Positions 1 through 8,392 of a stretch of 64,000 nucleotides of DNA are shown here, piece after piece. The notes beneath the pieces are model-generated. The model was not told the origin of the DNA. It ran no database searches and saw only the letters and a list, made by a program, of their open reading frames with translations. The stretch lies in contig ML703345.1 in assembly GCA_008638415.1 (NCBI GenBank), forward strand, positions 234,231 to 298,230, in the 5' to 3' direction. The position numbers and the translations under genes were made by a program. Every line of letters starts with the position of its first letter. Position 1 is the stretch's first letter. The stretch is from Nocardiopsis sinuspersici. GTDB taxonomy: Bacteria > Actinomycetota > Actinomycetes > Streptosporangiales > Streptosporangiaceae.

Positions 1-724
1 TGTGGTCGCCGACCCCGTCGTTGACCCGCAGCAGGTGGTCCAGGACGTCGCGGAAGTACTCCCGGGTGTGCTCGAACCTGTGGATCCTCCCCTTGGTGAT
101 CTCCTGGAGCACCGGGATGAGCGGGCTCTCGGCGCTGCGGAACTCCAGCACCTCGCGTTTGAGGTGGTGGATGTCCTCGGTGACGTCCGCGCCGCGGGGA
201 CGAAAGACCACCCGTTCCAGCTCGATGATGTCGGACTCGATCTGGTGCACCACCACGCCGTAGTGGTCGACGATCTCGTCGCACACCCCGTACAGCACCG
301 CGGCGGGACCGGCGGCCAGCAGGGCGGGTTCGGCCTCCAGGCGCTCGCGGACCCGGCCGAACGGGTCGGCGGCGCCGTGGCGGACACTGACCACGAAGTC
401 CTCGCCGAGGAACAGCATGACCTCGCCGACCTCGACGTCGGAGGTGGCCTCGCGGTAGGACAGCGTCTTGACCACGACGAAGAGCGTTTCGCCGTAGCGT
501 TCCATCTTGGGGCGCTGGTGGGCGGTGAGCGCGTCCTCGACGGCCAGGGGGTGGAGCGTGAGTTCCTCCTCGATGAGGCTGAACTCCCCCTCGGTGGGCT
601 CGTGGAGCCCGATCCACACGAAACAGTCGTCCTCGTCCTCACGGGCCCTGTCGAAGGTGTCGCTGATGTCGCCTTCGATGTCCTGCCACTGCCCGTGGTG
701 GTAAATCGCCTTATCTGTGATCAC
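1..724 (-). CDS. corA: CorA-family magnesium/metal-ion transporter, cut by the left edge
   Basis: CorA proteins are pentameric channels that carry Mg2+ (or Co2+/Ni2+) across the cytoplasmic membrane. Only the N-terminal 241 residues are visible, read leftwards from a GTG at 724-722. They match the soluble alpha/beta funnel domain and the start of the long stalk helix: HPLAVEDAL near residue 50, VVKTL near 67, and a charged helical stretch with HLKREVLEF towards the end. The two membrane helices and the GMN signature lie beyond the window, so channel integrity cannot be judged. The reading frame stays open to base 1. The gene stands alone, with about 240 bases to the next gene on the same strand. 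The start is my choice, as the first GTG before the conserved N-terminus. Confidence 0.85.
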   Translation of the reverse strand, partial: MITDKAIYHHGQWQDIEGDISDTFDRAREDEDDCFVWIGLHEPTEGEFSLIEEELTLHPLAVEDALTAHQRPKMERYGETLFVVVKTLSYREATSDVEVGEVMLFLGEDFVVSVRHGAADPFGRVRERLEAEPALLAAGPAAVLYGVCDEIVDHYGVVVHQIESDIIELERVVFRPRGADVTEDIHHLKREVLEFRSAESPLIPVLQEITKGRIHRFEHTREYFRDVLDHLLRVNDGVGDH

Positions 725-968
725 GGGCCCCCATTATGGCCCGGTTCCCCCGAAGGTCGGGACACGGGACAAGTACGCACGGACCAGGCGGTGTTTCCTC
801 GATGCTCCGCCGCGCTTCGCCCCGTGCCCGGACGCCGCGGGTAGGGGAACCTCCAGCCCCCGCGGTGCGCCCGTGAGATATGAGCGGGCGCACCCGCGAG
901 ACCTCCGGCGGCCCCGTCAACGCCCTCGCCACCCCCGGCGACACAGCACCGAGTCCACCGGACAGAAC

Positions 969-1877
969 CTAGCCGGCGAGGGCCTGGGTGATCTGACGCG
1001 TCGTCTGTGCGGCGATCCGCGGATCGACGGAGGCATAGGAGGTGTAGGCGTTCAGGCCGGTGGCCAGGGCCCAGCCGCGGCCCCGCGTCCAGGTGGCGTC
1101 GTCGACACCGAGCGCGGCACGGAAGGCGGCACGGCTCCCCTGGGACATCAGGGTGAAGGCGACGGTCATGTCGCAGGCCGGGTCGCCGACACCGAGCCCG
1201 CCGAAGTCGATCACCGCGCTGAGGCGTCCGTCGACGGTCAGCAGGTTGCCGGTGTGGAAGTCGCCGTGGAACCAGACCGCGGGACGGTCCCATCCGGGGG
1301 CTGCGAGCGCCGCGTCCCACAACTCGGTCATCGCGGCGGTGTCGAACGCGCCGCCCGACCCGGCCAGGGCGGCGATGGCGGCCCGCGTGGCCTGGTCCCG
1401 GTCGGCCAGCGACCCGCCGGCGAGGTTCCCACGAGCGTCCCGGACCGGCACGTCCCCGGGCGCGAACCGTTGGAGGGCGGTCAGGAACTCCGCCAGTTCG
1501 ACGGCGGCCGCACAGGAGTCGCCCAGCGCCTCGACGGTCGCCACCTCGCCGTCCAGCCAGCGTGACACCGCCCATGGCCAGGGAAAACCGAAGTCGGGCT
1601 CTCCCACACCCACCGGCACCGGGATGGCCAGCGGCAGGTGCGGGGCGAGCCGGGGCAGCCACTCGGACTCCTTCTCGGCCTGGCCCATCGCCCCGGCATG
1701 GCGGGGCAGCCGGACCGAGAGCTCCCCGCCCAGCCGATAGATCACATGGTCCGAGCCGGACGGGTCGACCGGCTCCAGAGCCGACTCGGCCCACTGCGGG
1801 AACTGGGTGTCGACCAAACGCCTGACCAGCGCGGCATCGATTACGGGGCGGGCGTTGGCACCCCTCCCGGTCGCCAA
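969..1877 (-). CDS. Aminoglycoside phosphotransferase (APH) family kinase
   Basis: A small-molecule kinase of the APH fold, 302 residues. The catalytic loop HGDFHTGNLL begins near residue 204 and the metal-binding VIDFGG/DFG-like motif lies near 222-227, both intact. The N-lobe carries the nucleotide-binding strands (VIYRLGGELSVRLPR). A longer ATG frame exists upstream, but AAGGAG sits six bases before the TTG at 1877-1875 and conserved sequence begins just after it, so I start there. Members inactivate aminoglycosides or phosphorylate other amines and sugars; the substrate cannot be told from sequence. It is a single gene with no obvious operon partner. A second, broken APH N-terminus lies at about 15.2-15.5 kb. 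Confidence 0.85.
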   Translation of the reverse strand: MATGRGANARPVIDAALVRRLVDTQFPQWAESALEPVDPSGSDHVIYRLGGELSVRLPRHAGAMGQAEKESEWLPRLAPHLPLAIPVPVGVGEPDFGFPWPWAVSRWLDGEVATVEALGDSCAAAVELAEFLTALQRFAPGDVPVRDARGNLAGGSLADRDQATRAAIAALAGSGGAFDTAAMTELWDAALAAPGWDRPAVWFHGDFHTGNLLTVDGRLSAVIDFGGLGVGDPACDMTVAFTLMSQGSRAAFRAALGVDDATWTRGRGWALATGLNAYTSYASVDPRIAAQTTRQITQALAG

Positions 1878-2098
1878 GGGCTGCTCCTTCGGTGGGCCCG
1901 CTTCGTGCGACGGGCGATCCCTGCCATCACAGCGCCCGGCGCCCCGCCTGTCCACCGGATTTCCCCACGCGCCACCGGCCCCGGACCCGTCCGCGGCGCC
2001 TCGCCCGCGACCGTGCCGCGGACGAGGCGTGAGCACGGCGAACAGGCCGCGAAGGCACCCGGGCCGTGTACTTCAGGTGCGGTCTCCCAGCCGGAGCC

Positions 2099-2848
2099 TC
2101 AACTGCTGGTCAGGGCGCGGTCGAGGAGGGGGAGCAGGCGGTCCCAGTGGCGCCGCAGCGCGGAGGGGTCGAAGGCGTCGGTGTCGGACATGGTGAACCC
2201 GTGGACGGTGCCGGGGTAGATCTCGCAGGTGTGGTCGACGCCCGCGGCGTCCAGGGCCCGGTCGAGCTCGCCGACGGCCTCGGCGGTCATGTCGTTCTCG
2301 GCGATGCCGAGGTGGACCCGGGCGGTGAGCTCGGGGGCGAGGAGGTGCGGGCTGTCGGGCGCGTCGGTGACCAGGGAGCCGGGGTGGAATCCGGCGACGG
2401 CGGCCACCTGGCCGGGGTGGGCCGCCGCGGTGCGCATCGCCAGAACGGCGCCCATGCAGTAGCCGATCACGGCGACCGGTCCGGCGCTGACCTCGGGCCG
2501 GGCGGCGAGGAACCTGAGATAGGCGTCGGCGTCGCGCAGGGCGTTTTCGGTGGTGTGCGCCTTGATCAGGGGCATCAGCCGGGCGAAGAGCGCGGGCCGG
2601 TCCTCTGCCCCGATGTGCTCGGGGAGTTCGGTCACCGGTGCCGGGCCGTGCCGGTAGAAGAGGTTGGGGACGAGTACGTAGTACCCGTGCCCGGCCAGTT
2701 CGTGGGCCATCTCCTCCAGTACGGGCCGCACACCGATGGCGTCCATGTACAACAGCACCCCCGGGTGCTGCCCGCCGCGGTCGGGGAAGGCGGCGAAGGC
2801 GTCGGCCTGGCCGTCCGGGGTGGGAATCTGCAGCGTCTTGGTGGGCAT
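2099..2848 (-). CDS. Dienelactone hydrolase family protein
   Basis: An alpha/beta hydrolase of 249 residues. The dienelactone hydrolase triad is visible: Cys131 in the nucleophile elbow GYCMG, Asp186 in the IAEND segment and His216 in VHGF. Cysteine in place of serine as nucleophile is the mark of this family, which opens lactone rings in aromatic degradation, although many actinomycete members have unknown substrates. A purine-rich GAGGAAGAGG sits ahead of the ATG at 2848. It lies 46 bases downstream of the alpha/beta hydrolase gene on the same strand and is probably the third gene of an operon with it and the HTH gene ending at 3731. Confidence 0.9.
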   Translation of the reverse strand: MPTKTLQIPTPDGQADAFAAFPDRGGQHPGVLLYMDAIGVRPVLEEMAHELAGHGYYVLVPNLFYRHGPAPVTELPEHIGAEDRPALFARLMPLIKAHTTENALRDADAYLRFLAARPEVSAGPVAVIGYCMGAVLAMRTAAAHPGQVAAVAGFHPGSLVTDAPDSPHLLAPELTARVHLGIAENDMTAEAVGELDRALDAAGVDHTCEIYPGTVHGFTMSDTDAFDPSALRRHWDRLLPLLDRALTSS

Positions 2849-2894
2849 GGCGGGTCTTCCTCTTCCTCAGGGTGTGCTCGGCCGGGCGGTGGTC

Positions 2895-3734
2895 TCAGGC
2901 GTCCAGGAACGCCGCGATCGCCGCGCCCTGGCCCAGGACTGCGTGGCCGGTACCGGGCAGGACGGTCACGGTGGCGTGGGGAACCCGCGCCCGCAGGCGC
3001 CGGGCGCTCTGCCGGGAGTCGAACATGGCGTCGCGCTCTCCGACGATCGCCAGCACGGGCATGGTCAGGCGTCCCAGGGCCTGGTCGGAGAATCGGGGCA
3101 GCCCCTCGGTGCGCGGCCGGAAGTGGGCGAAGGTGCGCTCCACCGCGTCCAGGACGGAGCGGTCCTCGGTCTCCGACAGGCCGGTCATGGACCGGACGGA
3201 CCTGCGTCGGCCCCGGGCGCCGAAGACGCGCAGCGCCATGCTCAGGAGGATTCTCCCGGTGCGCTGCCGGCCCAGTCCGCCCGGGCACAGCAGGCCCAGG
3301 CGCCGCACCCGCTCCGGGCAGCGGGTGGCCAGGTCCAGGGCCATCCACCCGCCGAGGGACATCCCCACGACCGCGGCGCTGGTGAGTCCGAGCCCGTCCA
3401 GGACCTCCTCCAGCCACCGGGCGTGGGCGCCGGAGTCCAGGGGCGGGCGCGAGGGAGCGCTCAGGCCGGGTTCGCCGATGACGTCGACGGCGTACACGCG
3501 TGCGCGGCGCGCCAGCTCGGTGACGTCCGCGTTCCAGGCGGTGGCGTTGGCGCCCGAGCCGTGCAGGAGCAGGACCGCGGGCCCGTCCTGAGGTCCGCAG
3601 GCCAACACGAAGGTCTCGCCCTGACCGGTGGATATGCGCAGGTGGTCGGCGGGCACCGGCCAGGACTCCAGGGCACGGCGGTAGTGGAGCCTGAGTTCAC
3701 GCTCGCCGGTCGGAGAGGTGTAGATCGTGCTCAT
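2895..3734 (-). CDS. Alpha/beta fold hydrolase
   Basis: A cytoplasmic serine hydrolase of 279 residues. The oxyanion-hole strand LLLHGSGAN is near residues 55-63, the nucleophile elbow GMSLGGW has Ser126, the acid Asp235 is in VGERD, and the base His264 is in GTGHAVL. The lid region between about 150 and 210 is rich in arginine. The ATG overlaps the stop of the upstream HTH gene by four bases (ATGA), which implies translational coupling. Together with the dienelactone hydrolase downstream it forms an HTH-hydrolase-hydrolase operon. The substrate is unknown; esterase, lactonase and haloalkane-type chemistries all fit the fold. Confidence 0.88.
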   Translation of the reverse strand: MSTIYTSPTGERELRLHYRRALESWPVPADHLRISTGQGETFVLACGPQDGPAVLLLHGSGANATAWNADVTELARRARVYAVDVIGEPGLSAPSRPPLDSGAHARWLEEVLDGLGLTSAAVVGMSLGGWMALDLATRCPERVRRLGLLCPGGLGRQRTGRILLSMALRVFGARGRRRSVRSMTGLSETEDRSVLDAVERTFAHFRPRTEGLPRFSDQALGRLTMPVLAIVGERDAMFDSRQSARRLRARVPHATVTVLPGTGHAVLGQGAAIAAFLDA

Positions 3735-4159
3735 GAGGCCAGGACGCCTTCCAGGTAGTCGAACAGGCTGGCGGTCTCCCCCAGGCCGCCCAGGACGATG
3801 ACCTTCATCCGGGCCCGGTCGCGGTCGTAGACGGTCTCCACGCGCAGTGGCTGTCCTCCGGGGCGGGGACCGGCGGCCATGCTGGTGAGCAGGGTGCTCA
3901 CCCGGTCGGCGGTGCGGGCGTCGATCCCGTCGATCTCGACGATGCTCGACACCTCGGTGTGCCGTGGCGGAGCCGGCTCGTCGGCCGACGCCGGGACACG
4001 GGCGCCGGTGAAGGCCTCCAGGTCGGAGTGCGTGATGCGGTACTGCTTGCCGACGCGCACCGCGTGCAGCCGCCCGTCGCGCACATAGTTGCGGATGGTG
4101 CGCACGTGGAGGCCCAGTAGGTCGGCGACCTGGTCCACGGAGTAGAAACGATCTGCCAC
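3731..4159 (-). CDS. Excisionase-type helix-turn-helix regulator
   Basis: A DNA-binding protein of 142 residues. The first 55 residues form a winged helix of the MerR/excisionase type (VADLLGLHVRTIRNYVRDG, then RVGKQYRI). The C-terminal half has no motif I recognise; it contains an alternating acidic/hydrophobic stretch (VETVYDRDRARMKVIVLGG) that could be a dimer or ligand domain. It is first in an operon with two hydrolases and overlaps the next gene by four bases, so it probably controls them. The ATG at 4159 is 6-7 bases after a TAGGGT -10 element, suggesting a leaderless message. Despite the domain name, no phage genes are adjacent. Confidence 0.8.
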   Translation of the reverse strand: MADRFYSVDQVADLLGLHVRTIRNYVRDGRLHAVRVGKQYRITHSDLEAFTGARVPASADEPAPPRHTEVSSIVEIDGIDARTADRVSTLLTSMAAGPRPGGQPLRVETVYDRDRARMKVIVLGGLGETASLFDYLEGVLAS

Positions 4160-4165
4160 GAAGGA

Positions 4166-4217
4166 ACCCTATCTTCCTCTGTTTTCCCCTTCAAGCATGT
4201 ATTCAGGAGGAAAACAG
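4166..4217 (-). promoter_or_regulatory. Promoter and inverted repeat ahead of the HTH/hydrolase operon
   Basis: On the minus strand TTGAAG (4194-4189) and TAGGGT (4171-4166) are separated by 17 bases, a good sigma-70-type promoter whose start point would fall on the ATG at 4159. Overlapping it, CTGTTTTCC (4179-4187) and GGAAAACAG (4209-4217) form a perfect 9-bp inverted repeat with 21 bases between the arms. An autoregulatory operator for the downstream HTH protein is the likely reading (inference). Confidence 0.55.
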
Positions 4218-4335
4218 GGAATGTATGTGGGAAGGCTCGTTGGGGAACGCCTCCGCGGCCGGGACCGAGGCGACCACGGCAGGCTGGTCACCGAGACGAA
4301 CTGGTGGGGCACGCCGGCGTCGGCACCGGCCGCCG

Positions 4336-5169
4336 CTAGGCCCTGCCCGTCGAAGCCGACAGAAACCGGCGGGCGCCGCGCAGCGTGGTGCGTAGACGCT
4401 GCTGGGTGAACGTGCAGTCCAGGCGCACGTCGAGCGGTCCGGCATGGGTGCGGGCCCGTCGCCCGAAGGGCAGCGCGGCGGGGTCGAGACCGTCCCGACG
4501 GGCGATCAGGACTCCCAGTTCGTGGCGGCTGACCGCGTCGGTTCCGGCGACGTGGTGGATGCCGCAGTGGTCGGACGATGCGAGTTCCCGGAGCGCGGCG
4601 GCCAGGTCGCACACATGGACGGGGCAGCGCACGTCGTCGGTGAACAGCGCTCCGGTGACCTCGCCTGTGGCCAGAGCCCGCACCCGGCGTTCGTGGAAGG
4701 ACCCGCCCTCGCCGATGATCAACGAGGTACGGGCGATCACCGCACCCGGGCTGATGGCCGTGACCGCTGTCTCGGCCGCGGCCTTGGCGGCGCCGTAGGG
4801 GGTGATCGGGTCGGGGACCGCCGTCTCGTCGTAGCGGGTCGCGGCACCGGAGAACACGGCGTCGCTGGAGACATGGACCAGCCGCGCACCGACCGCGGCG
4901 GAGGCGAGGGCCACGTGCGCGGCCCCGTCCGCGGTGCTCGCCCAGTCGGTCTGCCGGAACGCGGCGTTGACGACCACGTCCGGTCGCACCGCGGCGACCA
5001 GGTCGGCGACCTGGTGGCGGCTTCGAACGTCCAGGGCGAACCACGACGCCCCGTCCACGTCGGCCTGTCGCCTCAGGTACGTCGCGGCCACCTGACGGTT
5101 CGCGGCCAGCGACTGCCGGACGACCTCGCCGCCGAGGAATCCGCTACCGCCGACGACGAGGACTGTCAT
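4336..5169 (-). CDS. Sugar-nucleotide reductase-like protein (RmlD/SDR family)
   Basis: An extended short-chain dehydrogenase of 277 residues. The NAD(P)-binding glycine motif GGSGFLGG is at residues 7-14, followed by NAAFRQTDW in the active-site region, a serine in VSSDAVF, and the catalytic YGAAK (Tyr-x-x-x-Lys). This matches RmlD (dTDP-4-dehydrorhamnose reductase)-like proteins. No other deoxysugar gene is nearby, so the substrate is open. The ATG at 5169 sits directly before the glycine-rich loop. The 339 bases between it and the ArsR gene hold no convincing gene, only the promoter of that gene. Confidence 0.82.
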   Translation of the reverse strand: MTVLVVGGSGFLGGEVVRQSLAANRQVAATYLRRQADVDGASWFALDVRSRHQVADLVAAVRPDVVVNAAFRQTDWASTADGAAHVALASAAVGARLVHVSSDAVFSGAATRYDETAVPDPITPYGAAKAAAETAVTAISPGAVIARTSLIIGEGGSFHERRVRALATGEVTGALFTDDVRCPVHVCDLAAALRELASSDHCGIHHVAGTDAVSRHELGVLIARRDGLDPAALPFGRRARTHAGPLDVRLDCTFTQQRLRTTLRGARRFLSASTGRA

Positions 5170-5473
5170 GGGCGATCACGCTACCGCCGACCGGTTCCCG
5201 CCGTCCACGCCCCATGCCGCGGCTCACCCGGGCTCGGGGCGAGCCGGCCCTTCGTGAGCGGCCGGCCCCGGGGAGATCCTCGCCGCAGGGGGTGATGCCC
5301 GGCCCGAAGGCCCGTCCCAGGTGCCTGCGCGTGGTGATGCGCGCAGGAAGCGTGACGGTCTCCGCCTGGACCGGGTCGCTCGCGCCGGTCACCGGAGCCT
5401 GCCACCGCTCCGCTTCCGCCGCTGCTGAAAGGGTCACGCTCGTTGTCCGACAGGACCCGCGGATTCCTTCGGC

Positions 5474-5509
5474 TTGACGCATACCTATATGGGAATATGA
5501 TGGAGTCCA
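5474..5509 (+). promoter_or_regulatory. Promoter of the ArsR operon, apparently leaderless
   Basis: TTGACG at 5474-5479 and TATGAT at 5496-5501 are 16 bases apart. Transcription from this promoter would begin at about 5508-5509, on the A of the ATG at 5509. The A+T-rich stretch around the -10 box is conspicuous in this GC-rich DNA. Upstream in-frame ATGs at 5497 and 5500 lie inside the -10 element. Confidence 0.6.
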
Positions 5510-5850
5510 TGGCACGAGCAGCGACGACGTCGGACGTCTTCAACGCGATCGCCGAGCCGCAGCGCCGGGAGATCCTGGTGCTGTTGCGCTCGGGTGAGCG
5601 GCCGGTGACCGAGTTGGCCCAGGAGCTGGGGATGACCCAGCCGGGGGCGTCCAAACACCTGCGGGTACTCCGGGAGGTCGGGCTGGTGCGGGACCGCAGG
5701 GCAGGCAAGCAGCGCCTGTACGGCCTCGACGCCAGCGGGCTGCGACCGGTCCACGAGTGGACCGGCGGGTTCGAGCGGTTCTGGAACGAGAGCTTCGACC
5801 GGCTGGACGAGTACGTGCAGGACCTCAAGCAGGCAAAACAGGAGGAGTGA
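5509..5850 (+). CDS. ArsR-family transcriptional regulator
   Basis: A winged-helix repressor of 113 residues. It has the ArsR core: FNAIAEPQRREIL at the start, a recognition helix region (LAQELGMTQPGASKHLRVL) and the wing VRDRRAGKQRLYGL. No metal-binding cysteine box (CxC) is present, so it belongs to the metal-independent group that usually accompanies SRPBCC (AHSA1) genes. Exactly such a gene follows three bases after its stop. I start at 5509 rather than at the in-frame ATGs at 5497/5500 because the predicted transcript begins there. It probably represses its own three-gene operon. Confidence 0.9.
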   Translation: MARAATTSDVFNAIAEPQRREILVLLRSGERPVTELAQELGMTQPGASKHLRVLREVGLVRDRRAGKQRLYGLDASGLRPVHEWTGGFERFWNESFDRLDEYVQDLKQAKQEE

Positions 5851-5853
5851 CCG

Positions 5854-6360
5854 ATGGCAGCCACAGGACGGGACACGTCGGCGCGGTCAGCGACGGCCGA
5901 CCGCGAAATCGTGATCTCCCGGGTTGTCCACGCCCCACGGGAGCTGGTGTTCGAGGCGTTCACCGAGGTGCGGCACCTGTCACGGTGGTGGGGGCCGGAG
6001 GGGTTCACCACCACCACGCGGGCGTTCGAGTTCCGCGTCGGCGGAGCGTGGGACTTCGTGATGCACGGACCGGACGGGACGGACTACCAGGAGTGGATCA
6101 CCTGGACCGAGCTCACCCCGCCGGAACGGATCGCGATGCTCCACGGTGAGGCCCGCGACGACCCGAACGCCTTCGAGTCGGTCCTCACGTTCGAGCCCGA
6201 CGGTACGGCGACCCGGATCGAGATGCGCACGGTGTTCCCTACCAAGGAACTGCGCGACGAGGCGGTCGAGAAGTATCAAGCGATCGAGGGCGGCAAGCAG
6301 ACCCTGGGCAACCTGGCTACGTACGTCGCCGAGATCGTTCGGAAGGGAGCGAAGGGCTGA
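5854..6360 (+). CDS. SRPBCC (AHSA1-like) domain protein
   Basis: A protein of 168 residues with the START/Bet v1-like hydrophobic cavity fold: VVHAPRELVFEAFTE at the first helix, HLSRWWGPEGF typical of the AHSA1 group, then WTELTPPERI and the long C-terminal helix. Members bind small hydrophobic ligands; the true role of the ArsR-linked group is unknown. It starts three bases after the ArsR stop, and its own stop overlaps the next ATG by one base (TGATG), so the three genes are co-translated. Confidence 0.88.
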   Translation: MAATGRDTSARSATADREIVISRVVHAPRELVFEAFTEVRHLSRWWGPEGFTTTTRAFEFRVGGAWDFVMHGPDGTDYQEWITWTELTPPERIAMLHGEARDDPNAFESVLTFEPDGTATRIEMRTVFPTKELRDEAVEKYQAIEGGKQTLGNLATYVAEIVRKGAKG

Positions 6361-6980
6361 TGGCCGGGAAGGTGTTCTTCAGCGTGTCGATGTCGCTGGA
6401 CGGCTTCATCGCGCCCGAGTCCCCCGAGGAACTGATGGGGCGGCTGTGGATGGAACTACAGCAGTGGGTCTTCCCGCAGCGGTTCTTCCGGGAGAACCTG
6501 AAGCTCGGCGGGGGCGGCGAGGAGGGGCGCGACAACGACATCGTGCGGGAGACGTTCGAGCGCACCGGCGCGAGCGTGATGGGCAAGCACATGTTCGACG
6601 CCGGCGAGCAGATGTGGCCGGAGGAGGCGCCGTTCCACACGCCGGTCTTCGTCGTGACCCACGAGAAGCGCGACCCATGGGAGCGGCCGGGCGGGACCAC
6701 GTTCCACTTCGTCAACGACGGCATCGAGTCCGCCCTCGGCCAGGCCCGCGAGGCCGCCGGCGACCGCGACGTCCGCATCGCGGGCGGCGGCGCGACGATC
6801 TTGGAGTACGTGAACGCCGGCCTGGTCGAGGAGTTCTCGATCGCGCTCTCACCCGTACTGTTCGGCTCGGGAATCCGCCTGTTCGAGGGCGTGGACGCCG
6901 GCCGCGTGGCCCTGGAGCAGATCCGCGCGGAGCCCTCCCCGAAGGTGACGCACCTGACCTACGCCGTCCGGGAGCGGTAA
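6360..6980 (+). CDS. Dihydrofolate reductase-like (RibD C-terminal) protein
   Basis: A cytoplasmic reductase-fold protein of 206 residues. The opening VFFSVSMSLDGFIA, the central SVMGKHMFDAG and the NADPH-binding glycine run IAGGGATI are diagnostic of the RibD_C/DHFR-like family found widely in actinomycetes. True folate or riboflavin activity is not implied. It is the last gene of the ArsR/SRPBCC operon and overlaps the previous stop by one base. No clear terminator hairpin follows; mobile-element remnants begin about 190 bases downstream. Confidence 0.85.
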   Translation: MAGKVFFSVSMSLDGFIAPESPEELMGRLWMELQQWVFPQRFFRENLKLGGGGEEGRDNDIVRETFERTGASVMGKHMFDAGEQMWPEEAPFHTPVFVVTHEKRDPWERPGGTTFHFVNDGIESALGQAREAAGDRDVRIAGGGATILEYVNAGLVEEFSIALSPVLFGSGIRLFEGVDAGRVALEQIRAEPSPKVTHLTYAVRER

Positions 6981-7170
6981 CCGTCCCGACTCAGCGCTCT
7001 CCCGCCGAGGCCGACTGCCCGCGGACGGCCCGGCCCGTCCCGGCGGCGACGACGGATGGCGAGACGTGCCCACCTATGGGGAGGAGGGGAGCCGGCCGTG
7101 TACGCCGACACGGTGTCCGAACCGCCGTGCGCAGTGATCCCCGGCTACGGCGAACTTCTCAGCAACGAGA

Positions 7171-7302
7171 ACGGCGACGAAGCAGCTGAAGCTCCTCGGC
7201 GTGATCGACCTCCGCTCCTCCAACGACCAGTACAGGCCCGCCAAGGACGCGTTGAAGCTGATCGAGCGGCACAAGGACTCCTCCTTCACCACCTACCATC
7301 CC
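7171..7302 (+). pseudogene. Tn3-family transposase fragment
   Basis: About 44 codons in one frame read KQLKLLGVIDLRSSNDQ, then YRPAKDALKLIERH, which resembles an internal segment of Tn3-family transposases, where a run like LDFRSNNxAYRPVMDAL precedes the catalytic domain (from memory of the family). Neither a start nor the catalytic DDE residues are present, and homology stops near 7302, where a resolvase remnant on the other strand begins. It is a short fossil of a larger element. Confidence 0.5.
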
Positions 7303-7304
7303 CT

Positions 7305-7602
7305 CGGCGATCTCAGCGATGATGTGCCCGCCTGTGGCACGGTCCTTGGCCAGGTGCGCCTGCTGTCGTGCGGTCAGCTTCGGCTGCTTGCCCTTCAACT
7401 TCCCGTCCTTCTTCGCCGGCGCCGTGCCCTCACGGGTGCGCTGGTGCCCGGTGTCGGCCTCGGATTCCGCGACCATCGCCGGGGCCCGTAGGAACAGGCG
7501 GCCCACCGGGTCGGTCCAGTCGTAGACGCTCGCGCCAAGACCGAACGAGACGCCGCTGCCGCGTAGATCGGTGAGGGCCCGTCGGTCTCGGCCGGGACTC
7601 AC
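7305..7602 (-). pseudogene. Serine resolvase/invertase remnant, N- and C-terminally truncated
   Basis: The frame matches the middle and C-terminal part of Tn3-type resolvases: a strand near GVSFGLGASVYDWTDPVGRL, a helix with MVAESEAD, then RTREG and GKLKGKQPKLTARQQAH leading into the HTH. The N-terminal catalytic domain with its serine is absent, and the sequence diverges right after the first HTH helix (IIAEIAE). What follows is antisense to the transposase fragment. It cannot make a working recombinase. Together with 7171-7302 it marks a collapsed Tn3-like transposon. Confidence 0.65.
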
Positions 7603-7652
7603 CGGCGCAGGAAGGCGGAGCCTTCGGACGCGCCTCAGCTCCTCACCACGAA

Positions 7653-7706
7653 TAACGTTGGATAATTACGTTACTAATTAACGTAATAGGTAGTACGCAA
7701 ACGTAA
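7653..7706. repeat. A+T-rich inverted repeats, possible res site
   Basis: ATTACGTTA (7665-7673) and TAACGTAAT (7679-7687) form a perfect 9-bp palindrome with a 5-base spacer. Further TAACGT/AACGTA half-sites occur at 7653-7658 and about 7700. The cluster sits directly upstream of the resolvase remnant, where a Tn3-type res site would lie, and is far more A+T-rich than its surroundings. Confidence 0.4.
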
Positions 7707-7730
7707 ACACGTCCACAGGCCCTCGGATCC

Positions 7731-8392
7731 TCACCTCCGATAAGTGGGCCTTACCGGAGGTGAGGGCACAGGGTGGCCCGCAGCCGACCCGGGGCTCCGA
7801 GTTTCGTTGGCGTCGCAGCTCAGGGCCACGGGACGACACCGAAAACGAGACGGGTACAGTCCAGGCTGTACTAGAGGGAGAACCAAGGGAGCCTGCAAGG
7901 GGCAAGAGGCAGGTCGGGTCCGGGCTCCCGAAGGCCCGGCGACAGAACTAGGGAACCCGTCGGTGGCTACGTCACGTGAATCGCGGCAGTGCCGCCCAAC
8001 GCCTCGGGCACGTGCTTGCAGGGGCTTGGCGCACATCCATGTCAGATCATGCGCTCAGCGCTCGTCATCGCTGGTGAGCGGCTGACGGGGCGCCAGGACC
8101 GGTCTGAATGGTGCCGCGGACAACGCCCTGTTGTCTGCGGCACGGCTGATCTCGACCTGCGGGAACGGTTGCCGGGTCGAACATGGAGCGACTCCGCTGT
8201 CTGCGGCGAGGGGAAGCGGTACCCGCCGTCGTGCGACTGCCCGCCGAAAGGCGCTGACCGTCCGCGGGACGGCCGACGTCTTCCGCGGCTCGCTCGGCGA
8301 CCCGAACACGGTCCGCGACCACGGGATCAACGAGGGCCGCCCGGTTCGTGTGCTTCCAGAAGTTCGACCCGCCCCAAGCACTCCCCCGGGCG
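7731..8392. other. Gene-free stretch with possible structured RNA
   Basis: I see no convincing protein gene here; open frames on both strands lack recognisable domains. Three short hairpins follow one another within 86 bases: GTACAG/CTGTAC (7854-7871), CCTGC/GCAGG (7892-7913) and CCGGGC/GCCCGG (7920-7939). The purine-rich sequence around them could be part of a group II intron or another structured RNA, but I cannot confirm this. The right part is the 3' flank of the XRE regulator. Confidence 0.3.

Noticed and set aside
2-844. A 280-codon plus-strand frame at the left edge
   Set aside because: Antisense to the CorA gene, which has clear family motifs.
3731-4159. Phage excisionase
   Set aside because: The HTH type is shared by many regulators; it heads a hydrolase operon and no integrase is adjacent.
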